Assembly: GCA_900319235.1 (NCBI GenBank)
Contig: ONNR01000012.1
Span: 42,061 to 106,060, forward strand
Direction of reading: 5' to 3'
Length of the DNA: 64,000 nt
From: an uncultured Prevotellaceae bacterium
Lineage (GTDB): Bacteria; Bacteroidota; Bacteroidia; Bacteroidales; UBA3663
Part shown: one piece after another, positions 55,670 to 64,000 of the stretch
How the letters are laid out: each line of letters opens with the position of its first letter
How positions within the stretch are numbered: the stretch's first letter is position 1
Translations under genes and position numbers: made by a program
Notes under the pieces: model-generated
Database searches by the model: none
Told to the model about the DNA's origin: nothing
The model's input: only the letters and a program-made list of their open reading frames with translations

Positions 55670-55852
55670 GCGGCCGTCCTTGGCCGCCCCCTCTTGTCCC
55701 CGTCAGCAGCCATTCTTGGCTGCCCTCGTGCCCCCTCGCGTCCCCTGTGTCACTGTCGCGGCCGTCCTTGGCCGCCCCCTTTGTCCCCGTCAGCAGCCGT
55801 GTATGGCTGCTCTCCGCCCCCTCGCGTCCCTGTCGCAGCCATCTATGGCTGT
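55670..55852 (+). repeat. Cluster of five REP-like hairpins before ruvB
   Basis: Copies at 55670-55687, 55706-55723, 55758-55775, 55793-55810 and 55835-55852, alternating GCGGCC and GCAGCC arms in most cases, each preceded by a GTCCCCGTC-like motif. They fill the 237-base gap 55640-55876. The region reads as open in frame with ruvB but shows no homology. Confidence 0.9.
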
Positions 55853-55876
55853 CATCATCCCCATCACCCCTCAACA

Positions 55877-56914
55877 ATGACCAACGATTTCGACATAAGA
55901 GAAGCCTCCGAACCCTCGAAGTCCTCCAACGAAAAGGAGTTCGAAAAAGCCCTTCGCCCCCTCACCTTCGACGACTTCCAGGGCCAGGACAAGGTCAAGG
56001 AGAACCTGCGCATCTTCGTGGCTGCCGCCAAGATGCGTGGCGAATCCCTCGACCACACCCTCTTCCATGGCCCTCCAGGCCTCGGCAAGACCACCCTTTC
56101 CAACATCATCGCCAACGAACTCGGCGTGGGTTTCAAGGTCACATCGGGTCCCGTCCTTGACAAACCCGGCGACCTCGCCGGCCTGCTTACCTCGCTCGAC
56201 AAGAATGACGTGCTCTTCATCGACGAGATACACCGTCTGTCTCCCATCGTCGAAGAGTACCTCTATTCGGCGATGGAGGACTACCGCATCGACATCCTCA
56301 TCGACAAGGGTCCTGCTGCCCGCAGCATCCAGATCGACCTCAACCCGTTCACCCTCATCGGTGCCACCACGCGCTCCGGCCTGCTCACCGCTCCCCTCCG
56401 AGCACGTTTCGGCATCAACATGCACCTCGAATACTACGACACTGAGGTACTTGCCGGTATCGTCGCACGTTCGGCCCACATCCTGGGCATGTCATGTATG
56501 GAGGAGGCCGCCATCGAGATCGCCTTCCGCAGTCGTGGCACCCCGCGTATCGCCAACTCCCTGTTGCGCCGCGTGCGCGACTTCGCCATGGTGATGGGCA
56601 AAAACACCATCGACATCAAGATTGCCAAATACGCCCTCGAAGCCCTCGGCGTCGATAAGTACGGCCTCGACCAGATCGACAACAAGCTCCTCACCACCAT
56701 TATCGACAAGTTCAATGGTGGTCCCGTCGGCCTAACCAACATCGCCACCGCCCTCGGCGAAGACCCCGGCACCATCGAGGATGTCTACGAGCCCTACCTC
56801 ATCAAGGAAGGCTTCATCAAGCGCACCCCCCGTGGTCGCGAAGCCACCCCCCTCGCCTACAAGCACCTCGGCAAATCCCCCACCGGCGACACCCTCCAAG
56901 GCACCCTCTTTTAA
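55877..56914 (+). CDS. ruvB: Holliday junction branch migration ATPase RuvB
   Basis: A 345-residue AAA+ helicase. [19 protein letters not shown] opens the domain, Walker A is [10 protein letters not shown], Walker B is [10 protein letters not shown], sensor [17 protein letters not shown]; the winged helix contains [19 protein letters not shown] and [17 protein letters not shown]. The ATG at 55877 starts the conserved protein; an open extension of 78 codons upstream is made of REP-like repeats. Motor of Holliday junction migration with RuvA. Confidence 0.95.
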   Translation: MTNDFDIREASEPSKSSNEKEFEKALRPLTFDDFQGQDKVKENLRIFVAAAKMRGESLDHTLFHGPPGLGKTTLSNIIANELGVGFKVTSGPVLDKPGDLAGLLTSLDKNDVLFIDEIHRLSPIVEEYLYSAMEDYRIDILIDKGPAARSIQIDLNPFTLIGATTRSGLLTAPLRARFGINMHLEYYDTEVLAGIVARSAHILGMSCMEEAAIEIAFRSRGTPRIANSLLRRVRDFAMVMGKNTIDIKIAKYALEALGVDKYGLDQIDNKLLTTIIDKFNGGPVGLTNIATALGEDPGTIEDVYEPYLIKEGFIKRTPRGREATPLAYKHLGKSPTGDTLQGTLF

Positions 56915-56936
56915 AAGGCCTCCCGTGTCCCCGTCG

Positions 56937-57033
56937 GCACCCATCCTTGGCTGCCCTCTCCCAGCGTCCCCGTCGGCACCCATCCTTGGCTGCCCTCTTT
57001 CCCAGCGTTCCAGTCGCAGCCATCTATGGCTGC
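56937..57033 (+). repeat. Cluster of three REP-like hairpins between ruvB and flippase
   Basis: Copies at 56937-56954 and 56976-56993 (left arm GCACCC, mismatched) and 57016-57033 (GCAGCC-ATCTAT-GGCTGC), in the 136-base gap. Confidence 0.85.
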
Positions 57034-57050
57034 CCTCACCCGTCCCCACC

Positions 57051-58571
57051 ATGTCCTTCCTGAAATCCCTCCTCAAAGATACCGCCCTCTACGGCCTCAC
57101 CTCCATCGTAGGCCGCTTTCTCAACTACCTGCTCGTCCCGGTTTACACCAAGGTGATGCCGGCCGTGTCGGGCGAATATGGCGTCGTGACCAACATGTAC
57201 GCCTACACCGCCCTCATCCTCGCCGTCCTCACCTTCGGCATGGAGACCACCTTCTTCCGTTTTGCCAACAAGGCCGAAGAGAATCCGCGCGACGTCTATT
57301 CCACCGCATTGCTTACCGTAGGAGGCCTCTCCCTCCTCTTCCTTACCCTGGTACTGACGTTCCTCACGCCCATCTCGCAGTCGCTCGGCTACGGCGCCCA
57401 TCCCGAATACATCGCCATCATGGCCATCATCGTAGCCATCGATGCCTTCGCATGCATTCCCTTCAGTTACCTGCGTTACCAGCAGAAGGCCAAGAAGTTC
57501 TGTACCCTCAAGATGGTCAACATCCTGGTCAACATCGGTCTCAACATCTTTGTCTTCCTCGATTGCCCAAGGATCTACCAGTCGCATCCCGAACTCATCT
57601 CCTGGTTCTACGACAAGGAGTACCTCGCCGGCTATGTCTTCGCCATCAACCTCATCACTTCGGTCGTCACCCTGATGATGCTTATGAAGGAATGGATGCC
57701 GTTCGGCCAGTTCCACACCTCCAGCGGTCAGAGCTTACCCTTCCGCTACGTATGGGACCGCCAGCTCTTCCGCCGCATGTTCAAATATAGTTATCCCGTG
57801 CTCATCCTCAGCATAGCCGGCATCCTCAACCAGACCATGGACAAGATCATCTACCCTTTCCTCGTCCCTGGTGCCGAAGGTGTACGCCAACTTGGCATTT
57901 ACGGAGCCGCAGCCAAGATTGCCATGATTATGGCAATGTTCACGCAGGCGTTCCGTTATGCCTACGAGCCCATCATCTTCAATAAGTCAAAAGACAAGGA
58001 CGATGCCGTCAAGTCCAACATCCTCGGCATGAAGTATTTCATCATCTTCACCCTCCTCGGCTTCCTCTGCGTCATCGCATGGCTCGACATCTTCAAGGTG
58101 CTGCTCATCCGCAACCAGGACTATTGGGAAGGTCTCGTCGTCGTCCCCATCGTCATGGCTGCCGAAATCATGATGGGCATCTACTTCAACCTCTCCTTCT
58201 GGTACAAGCTCAGCGACAAGACACTGTGGGGTGCCCTGTTCTCGGTCATCGGATGTCTGGTATTGCTGACAGTCAATGTCATCTTCGTACCCCGCTACGG
58301 CTACATCGCCTGTGCATGGGCAGGATTCTGTGGCTATGCCACCTGCATGCTTCTCTCCTATTTCGTCGGCCAAAAGAAGAACCCCATTCCCTACGACCTC
58401 AAGTCCATCGGTTCCTATGTACTCCTTGCTGCCGCCCTCTTCGTGAGCATGACGCAAATTCCCGACGTCGGCATCTGGACCATCATCATCAAAACCGCCC
58501 ACGTCATCTTCTTCCTCGCCTTCCTCTGCCTCAAGGACTTCCCCTTCTGGCGCCTCCTCAAGCGCCATTAA
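57051..58571 (+). CDS. Polysaccharide (lipid-linked) flippase, Wzx/MATE-like
   Basis: A 506-residue inner-membrane protein with about 12-14 hydrophobic helices: first helix ALYGLTSIVGRFLNYLLVPVYTKVMPAVSGEYG (in part), the classic polysaccharide exporter opening, plus FGMETTFFRF and YSYPVLILSIAGILNQTMDK. It probably flips lipid-linked glycan precursors. The ATG at 57051 is chosen; the frame is open upstream through REP-like repeats, which should not be annotated as an N-terminal extension. Confidence 0.88.
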   Translation: MSFLKSLLKDTALYGLTSIVGRFLNYLLVPVYTKVMPAVSGEYGVVTNMYAYTALILAVLTFGMETTFFRFANKAEENPRDVYSTALLTVGGLSLLFLTLVLTFLTPISQSLGYGAHPEYIAIMAIIVAIDAFACIPFSYLRYQQKAKKFCTLKMVNILVNIGLNIFVFLDCPRIYQSHPELISWFYDKEYLAGYVFAINLITSVVTLMMLMKEWMPFGQFHTSSGQSLPFRYVWDRQLFRRMFKYSYPVLILSIAGILNQTMDKIIYPFLVPGAEGVRQLGIYGAAAKIAMIMAMFTQAFRYAYEPIIFNKSKDKDDAVKSNILGMKYFIIFTLLGFLCVIAWLDIFKVLLIRNQDYWEGLVVVPIVMAAEIMMGIYFNLSFWYKLSDKTLWGALFSVIGCLVLLTVNVIFVPRYGYIACAWAGFCGYATCMLLSYFVGQKKNPIPYDLKSIGSYVLLAAALFVSMTQIPDVGIWTIIIKTAHVIFFLAFLCLKDFPFWRLLKRH

Positions 58572-58575
58572 AAGG

Positions 58576-58726
58576 GCAGCCCTTGGCTGCCCTCCCTTTG
58601 TCTCCGTTCTCAGCCATCCTCGGCCGCTCAGTGTTCCCGTCATCAGCCGTCCTTGGCTGCCCTTTTGTCTCCGTCCGCAGCCATGCTTGGCTGCTATGCG
58701 TCCTTGTCGCAGCCATCTATGGCTGC
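58576..58726 (+). repeat. Cluster of five REP-like hairpins between convergent genes
   Basis: Copies at 58576-58590, 58610-58627 (degenerate), 58643-58660, 58677-58694 and 58709-58726, filling the 172-base gap between the flippase and the S8 protease 3' ends. Confidence 0.85.
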
Positions 58727-58743
58727 CCTCATCAGGGGTCTTT

Positions 58744-60219
58744 CTATCTCCTCTCCACCCTTCCCCCAACAACCCGGAACCCGCCTTTGGCTTTTCTTCC
58801 CAGCGGTCTTCCCATCAAGTCATACCCCCTCTCCTCAGCGCGCGGCACATCCGCGCGCACCTCGTCTATACCCATCTCCTCCACCAGGACACGCGCCTTC
58901 TCCAGCGCCACGCCGAAATCAGGGATACCATACCCCATCAGCGAATCCGGCTCATTGTACTGCGAAGCCGACTCCCGCACCACCTGCCGAATCTGTGCCG
59001 CCGTCAACTGCGGCACAGCGCTCCACAGCGATGTGCACAGCCCCGCAATAAATGGTGTCGCATAGCTGGTCCCTTGTCCATAACTACTGACCCCGCCTCT
59101 CGATGTCACGATATAGCATCGCGTTCCTCGTCCCATCACATCGGGCTTGACATAAGGCACCGTGAACCCGGCACTGGAGAAATAGGCAACTTCTCCCGCA
59201 GGCGTCACCGCACCCACCGCCAGCACATCCTCCACATCAGCAGGGAAAGTGAGTCTGACCCAGCTCTTGTTCCGTTCATTGCCAGCTGCAACGCACACGA
59301 GCATACCTTTCTTACAGGCAACGTTCGCGCCACGGCTAATCACCACCTTGTCCTGGCAGAATTCATCGTAGTTGTGGTCATTGAACTCCGTTTCATAAGT
59401 AAAGTAACCCAACGACGAACTGACGACATCGGCTCCCAGGCTGTCCGCCAGTTCCACCGCTGCCACCCACATGTCTTCCTCCATCTGGGTCTCCGATTCG
59501 TTCGATTCCGAAACCATCAGGTAATACTTGGCATCCTGTGCCGTTCCGCAGATGCCCCTCTCCAAAGGCGTCGCCATGATGCTCAGGCAGCACGTTCCAT
59601 GCATTTCGTCCTTGTACAGATACGACTCGCCCCTCATCGCAGCATACATGTCGCGTCCTCCCACGACGTTGTGGTTCATCCAGTCCCATTCATCCACGTG
59701 CGAATAGCCTGCATCCACCACAGCCACCAGCATGCCGGCACCCCGGTAGCCCGCTTCATAGAGCGGTTCGTAGGCATTCACCTCTCTCAGCGGAGTGGTG
59801 CAATCCTCCTCGCCCACGACGCCCTGGTCCATCGTCAATCTTGGGGGCGCAGTCACGCGCTGATGATCTGTAATCAATTCCACCTCCTTGACAAAAGGCA
59901 GCGCATCGAAAGTCGAATCGCCCACCGCCTTGCCTTCCGCTCCCATCACCACCACCGTATTGAGCCAGCGCGAACGAGTCAGGACTGTCAATCCCGCCTC
60001 CTCGATCCTACGAATATACTCCGGCGAAATCTCCAGATCAAGCGAATCGGTCTGAATCCCAAACCGCGCACGCCTCTCCAGCGCCCTGTCGCTCCACTTC
60101 ACGACCTCACTCCCCGGCTTGCCCTCCAAGTGCAGTCGGTACCGATACTCCCCCGCCTGCGCCTCCACAGCCGCAAGCAGCATCACACCTATTATATAAT
60201 AAATACCCTTTGTCTTCAT
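58744..60219 (-). CDS. S8 family subtilisin-like serine protease, secreted
   Basis: A 491-residue protease with signal peptide (MKTKGIYYIIGVMLLAAVEA) and propeptide. Catalytic triad: Asp169 in AVVDAGYSHVD, His207 in EMHGTCC and Ser385 in GTSYATPF. The C-terminal 30 residues contain YDLMGRPL and GGFRVVGGRVERR, resembling a short T9SS sorting tail. The start at 60219 is chosen (60228 also possible); upstream frame runs into repeats. Confidence 0.88.
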   Translation of the reverse strand: MKTKGIYYIIGVMLLAAVEAQAGEYRYRLHLEGKPGSEVVKWSDRALERRARFGIQTDSLDLEISPEYIRRIEEAGLTVLTRSRWLNTVVVMGAEGKAVGDSTFDALPFVKEVELITDHQRVTAPPRLTMDQGVVGEEDCTTPLREVNAYEPLYEAGYRGAGMLVAVVDAGYSHVDEWDWMNHNVVGGRDMYAAMRGESYLYKDEMHGTCCLSIMATPLERGICGTAQDAKYYLMVSESNESETQMEEDMWVAAVELADSLGADVVSSSLGYFTYETEFNDHNYDEFCQDKVVISRGANVACKKGMLVCVAAGNERNKSWVRLTFPADVEDVLAVGAVTPAGEVAYFSSAGFTVPYVKPDVMGRGTRCYIVTSRGGVSSYGQGTSYATPFIAGLCTSLWSAVPQLTAAQIRQVVRESASQYNEPDSLMGYGIPDFGVALEKARVLVEEMGIDEVRADVPRAEERGYDLMGRPLGRKAKGGFRVVGGRVERR

Positions 60220-60278
60220 CTTCGTCATTTCGCCATCCCCCTTCGTTCCCTTGTTCGCCATCCCCCTTCGTTCTTGTG

Positions 60279-60381
60279 GCAGCCATGTTTGGCTACCTTC
60301 CTTCGTCTCCATGGCAGCCGTCCTCGTGCGTTCCCATGTCCGCCGTCCCCGCGCGTTCTAGTGGCAGCCATCCATGGCTGC
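60279..60381 (+). repeat. REP-like hairpins upstream of the S8 gene
   Basis: GCAGCC-ATGTTT-GGCTAC (60279-60296), a half-copy starting at 60313, and GCAGCC-ATCCAT-GGCTGC (60364-60381), each preceded by a GTGG-like motif. They lie in the 225-base gap 60220-60444. Confidence 0.8.
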
Positions 60382-60385
60382 CCTT

Positions 60386-60456
60386 CCTCCCCCTAAGCAG
60401 GTATTCTGCCCCCGCTGTTCGGGGGATAGAGGGGGTGCGGAGGATCAGAGGGGGTC
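60386..60456 (-). repeat. GACCCCCTC / CCTGCTTAGGGGGAGG element over the ispF end
   Basis: On the minus strand, GACCCCCTC (60448-60456) followed by hairpin CCCCCG-AACAG-CGGGGG (60409-60425) and CCTGCTTAGGGGGAGG (60386-60401). The two end words are those of the element at the cutC stop (18953-18984). GACCCCCTC encodes the final Asp-Pro-Leu of IspF. Confidence 0.65.
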
Positions 60457-60933
60457 TTTCTCCACCAGCACCGTCGCATACGCCGCGATGCCCTCCTGCC
60501 TTCCCGTGAAGCCCAGCTTCTCGGTCGTCGTCGCCTTGATCGAGATATCGTCCACGTCGCAGCCCATCACCTCGGCCAGGCACTGCTTCATCGTCTCGAT
60601 GTGCGGATTGAGTTTCGGACGTTCAGCCGCCACCGTGATGTCGGCATTGCCCAGGCGATAGCCCTTCGTCGCAATCAGCGCCATGGTCTTCCGAAGCAGA
60701 ATCTTCGAATCGATGTCCTTGTATTCGCCCGCCGTATCGGGGAAATGATACCCGATGTCGCGCATATTCGCCGCGCCCAGCAGTGCATCGCACAGCGCAT
60801 GGATCAGCACATCGGCATCCGAATGGCCCAACAGTCCCATCGAATGCTCAATCTTGATACCTCCGAGCCACAGCTCGCGTCCCTCGACCAGACGATGCAC
60901 GTCGTAGCCGAATCCCACTCTTATCTTTGTCAT
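60445..60933 (-). CDS. ispF: 2-C-methyl-D-erythritol 2,4-cyclodiphosphate synthase
   Basis: A 162-residue IspF of the non-mevalonate isoprenoid pathway. GYDVHRLVEGR, GLLGHSDADVLIHALCDALLGAA and DIGYHFPDT carry the zinc-binding Asp/His residues; ATTTEKLGFTGRQEGIAAYA is the CMP/substrate region. The ATG at 60933 starts the conserved MTKIRVGFGYDVH. Confidence 0.95.
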   Translation of the reverse strand: MTKIRVGFGYDVHRLVEGRELWLGGIKIEHSMGLLGHSDADVLIHALCDALLGAANMRDIGYHFPDTAGEYKDIDSKILLRKTMALIATKGYRLGNADITVAAERPKLNPHIETMKQCLAEVMGCDVDDISIKATTTEKLGFTGRQEGIAAYATVLVEKDPL

Positions 60934-60957
60934 AGTAATAATTTTTAAAATCGTGCG

Positions 60958-60988
60958 CAAAGATAACTGATATTTTTGACATAGCCAA
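60958..60988 (-). promoter_or_regulatory. Promoter of ispF
   Basis: Minus-strand TATCTTTG (60958-60965) and TTG (60986-60988), spacing 20 bases. It overlaps the inverted repeat described upstream of dnaK. Confidence 0.65.
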
Positions 60989-61004
60989 GGAAAAGTATGT
61001 CAAA
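60975..61004. promoter_or_regulatory. Inverted repeat, candidate regulator site upstream of dnaK
   Basis: TTTGACATA (60975-60983) and TATGTCAAA (60996-61004) are perfect 9-base inverted arms with a 12-base spacer, 21 bases centre to centre. TTGTCAAAA (61005-61013) and TTGTCATT (61027-61034) continue the motif. It lies about 40 bases upstream of a sigma-54 -24 box. Confidence 0.5.
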
Positions 61005-61042
61005 TTGTCAAAATGGCATAGATTTTTTGTCATTCTAAATTT

Positions 61043-61058
61043 TGGCACGCCTTTTGCA
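61043..61058 (+). promoter_or_regulatory. Candidate sigma-54 promoter of dnaK
   Basis: TGGCAC-GCCTT-TTGCA matches the sigma-54 (RpoN) -24/-12 consensus TGGCAC-N5-TTGCA, with GG and GC separated by exactly ten bases. It lies 70 bases before the dnaK ATG; no sigma-ABfr-type box of equal quality is seen. Confidence 0.6.
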
Positions 61059-61128
61059 ATTTTGTTAGCGACTCTCTATGTGTAGAGTTCCAAAAACTGA
61101 ATATTAACAATTAAAAATATACAAAACT

Positions 61129-63033
<1,905 letters not shown>

Positions 63034-63054
63034 GCCCCTCCATCCCTATATTAC

Positions 63055-63090
63055 AAAAACCGTGCAGCCCATCGGGTTGCACGGTTTTTT
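63055..63090. terminator. Bidirectional terminator after dnaK
   Basis: Stem AAAACCGTGCAGCCC / GGGTTGCACGGTTTTTT with loop ATC; runs of A and T at the ends make it work on both strands, for dnaK and for the PAP2 gene. Confidence 0.9.
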
Positions 63091-63141
63091 GTTTTGGTAG
63101 GCTAATCGCTTACCGATGGAACGATGAACATTCGCCGCCCC

Positions 63142-64000
63142 TTATTGCGCCATGACCTTCTGGCCGCCTTTGATGATGACGCCACGGGAGGTGTCGGATG
63201 CGGGAGTGCCGTCCAGGCGATAGGCGCGGGTGGCAGGGTGCTCGATGATGGGAGCCTGGTGCACACCGACAGCCGGGTCGGTCTTGGCCTTGAACTCGGC
63301 ACGTGCACGCTCGAGCTGACCGATGAAGCGCTCATTGCTGCGAATGAGCTGATAGAGCACGCTGCCAGCCAAACGGCCAGCATCGACGTCGCTCTGCCAA
63401 TGATAACCGGCAATGACGCGGCTCTGTCCGAATTCATAGCCTCGGGCCAGAAGCTGCTCCATAGCCTCGTTCGACTGGTTGATGTCAGCCAAAAGAAGTG
63501 CCGATGCCCAGCCGAAGACGGTATGTCCTGAGGGGTAAGAGCCTTCATAGCGGTGCTTTTCCTCCTTCTCGGGGATCAGCGTACCCTCGTTGTAATAGGC
63601 GTAGGGGCGCTGTCGGTTGAACTTGGCCTTGGCATCGGAATAGATGCTGTCGCACGAAGCGCACACATCCTGGAGAATGCTGTATATCTCGGGCGTTTCC
63701 TCCTTGGAGATCTCCAATCCGAAGAGCGGACCGAACTCGTCGATGATGGTCTGCATGCTATAGACGGCATCGCGCTGTGCCTGGGCGGCACGTTCCTCGT
63801 CGAGACGCATCAGCTTGCCCCAAAGGTGCTGCGACTGGTCGGCCACAAAACGAGCCGACTCGAATGCCGGGAAGGGTGGCAGTATCTTTGTCATGTCGGG
63901 CAGTTCTGCCTTGGTGAAATACGCATGTCCGTTCTTCTCATCGCCTGCTGCAAAGACGCAATTGGCAGCAGCTAATACCATTGTTAAGGATAATACAAGA
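63142..64000 (-). CDS. PAP2/class A acid phosphatase, 5' end cut by window
   Basis: A PAP2-superfamily phosphatase, 286 codons visible. KFNRQRPYAYY, GSYPSGHT and SRVIAGYHWQSDVDAG are the three active-site motifs. The frame continues past the Met at 63981 into LVLSLT at the window edge, which looks like the hydrophobic core of a signal peptide, so the true start is outside. The C-terminal tail with YRLDGTPA and GVIIKGGQKVMAQ resembles the tails of the two T9SS-candidate proteins in this window. Confidence 0.88.
   Translation of the reverse strand, partial: LVLSLTMVLAAANCVFAAGDEKNGHAYFTKAELPDMTKILPPFPAFESARFVADQSQHLWGKLMRLDEERAAQAQRDAVYSMQTIIDEFGPLFGLEISKEETPEIYSILQDVCASCDSIYSDAKAKFNRQRPYAYYNEGTLIPEKEEKHRYEGSYPSGHTVFGWASALLLADINQSNEAMEQLLARGYEFGQSRVIAGYHWQSDVDAGRLAGSVLYQLIRSNERFIGQLERARAEFKAKTDPAVGVHQAPIIEHPATRAYRLDGTPASDTSRGVIIKGGQKVMAQ

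Noticed and set aside
55643..55876. N-terminal extension of ruvB
   Set aside because: The frame is open, but it is translated from the hairpin repeats (AAVLG, AAILGC), with no similarity to RuvB, which starts at 55877.
56781..57050. N-terminal extension of the flippase
   Set aside because: Overlaps the ruvB end and repeats; the true signal starts at MSFLKSLL (57051).
52353..58571. Complete capsule/exopolysaccharide cluster
   Set aside because: Wzc and a flippase are present but separated by tRNA, YqaA and ruvB; there are no glycosyltransferases, polymerase or Wza.

Overview
The window is from a Bacteroidota chromosome, most likely a gut or rumen Prevotellaceae-like member of the Bacteroidales. 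This rests on a complete type IX secretion (T9SS) core operon porP-gldK-gldL-gldM-gldN, Bacteroidetes promoters of the form TTG-N19/20/21-TANNTTTG upstream of many genes, a family C10 (streptopain/prevotellain) protease, and several periplasmic glycoside hydrolases. Genus is an inference; no rRNA gene is present.

Layout. 0-2.8 kb: a truncated C10 protease and gluQ. 2.9-9.5 kb: the T9SS operon. 9.6-17.2 kb: an MFS transporter coupled to a Kelch-membrane-AraC regulator, then a 1,346-residue secreted modular protein. 17.4-24.8 kb: a TerB/DnaJ protein, cutC, a double transglutaminase lipoprotein, an 11-unit palindromic tandem array, then S66 peptidase, TauE and SIMPL genes. 25-37.5 kb: a GH2 enzyme, a HAD-DUF2461-azlC-azlD operon, a GH9 lipoprotein, a phosphoesterase, an SDR/acyl-CoA-ligase pair and a REP-associated tyrosine transposase (RAYT). 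37.6-48.6 kb: nadE, an outer-membrane barrel, GH106 and GH42 enzymes, small proteins and an M20 deacetylase. 48.7-55.6 kb: prfB, a Sel1 protein, an oadB-like gene, a Wzc-type kinase, tRNA-Arg(CCU) and a YqaA-like membrane protein. 55.7-64 kb: ruvB, a flippase, an S8 protease, ispF, dnaK and a PAP2 phosphatase cut by the window end.

How it fits together. The T9SS core would export proteins, and three proteins here (the modular protein, the S8 protease, the PAP2 phosphatase) end in short tails resembling T9SS sorting tails; the C10 protease is a further candidate whose tail lies outside. The glycoside hydrolases and the barrel point to plant polysaccharide use, but no SusC/SusD pair is present.

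The most unusual content is repetitive DNA. About 20 short hairpin repeats (GCRGCC-loop-GGCYGC preceded by a GTC-like motif) are all in the same orientation; about 16 lie between 55.6 and 60.4 kb, one is inside a coding region and one supplies a stop codon. A RAYT gene, the known mobilizer class for such repeats, lies in the same window. Independently, an array of 41-42 bp palindromic units occupies the 21.6-22.1 kb convergent gap, and 9-bp or 7-bp tandem repeats sit in three intercistronic leaders (gldL, gldN, nadE). A near-perfect sigma-54 promoter precedes dnaK.
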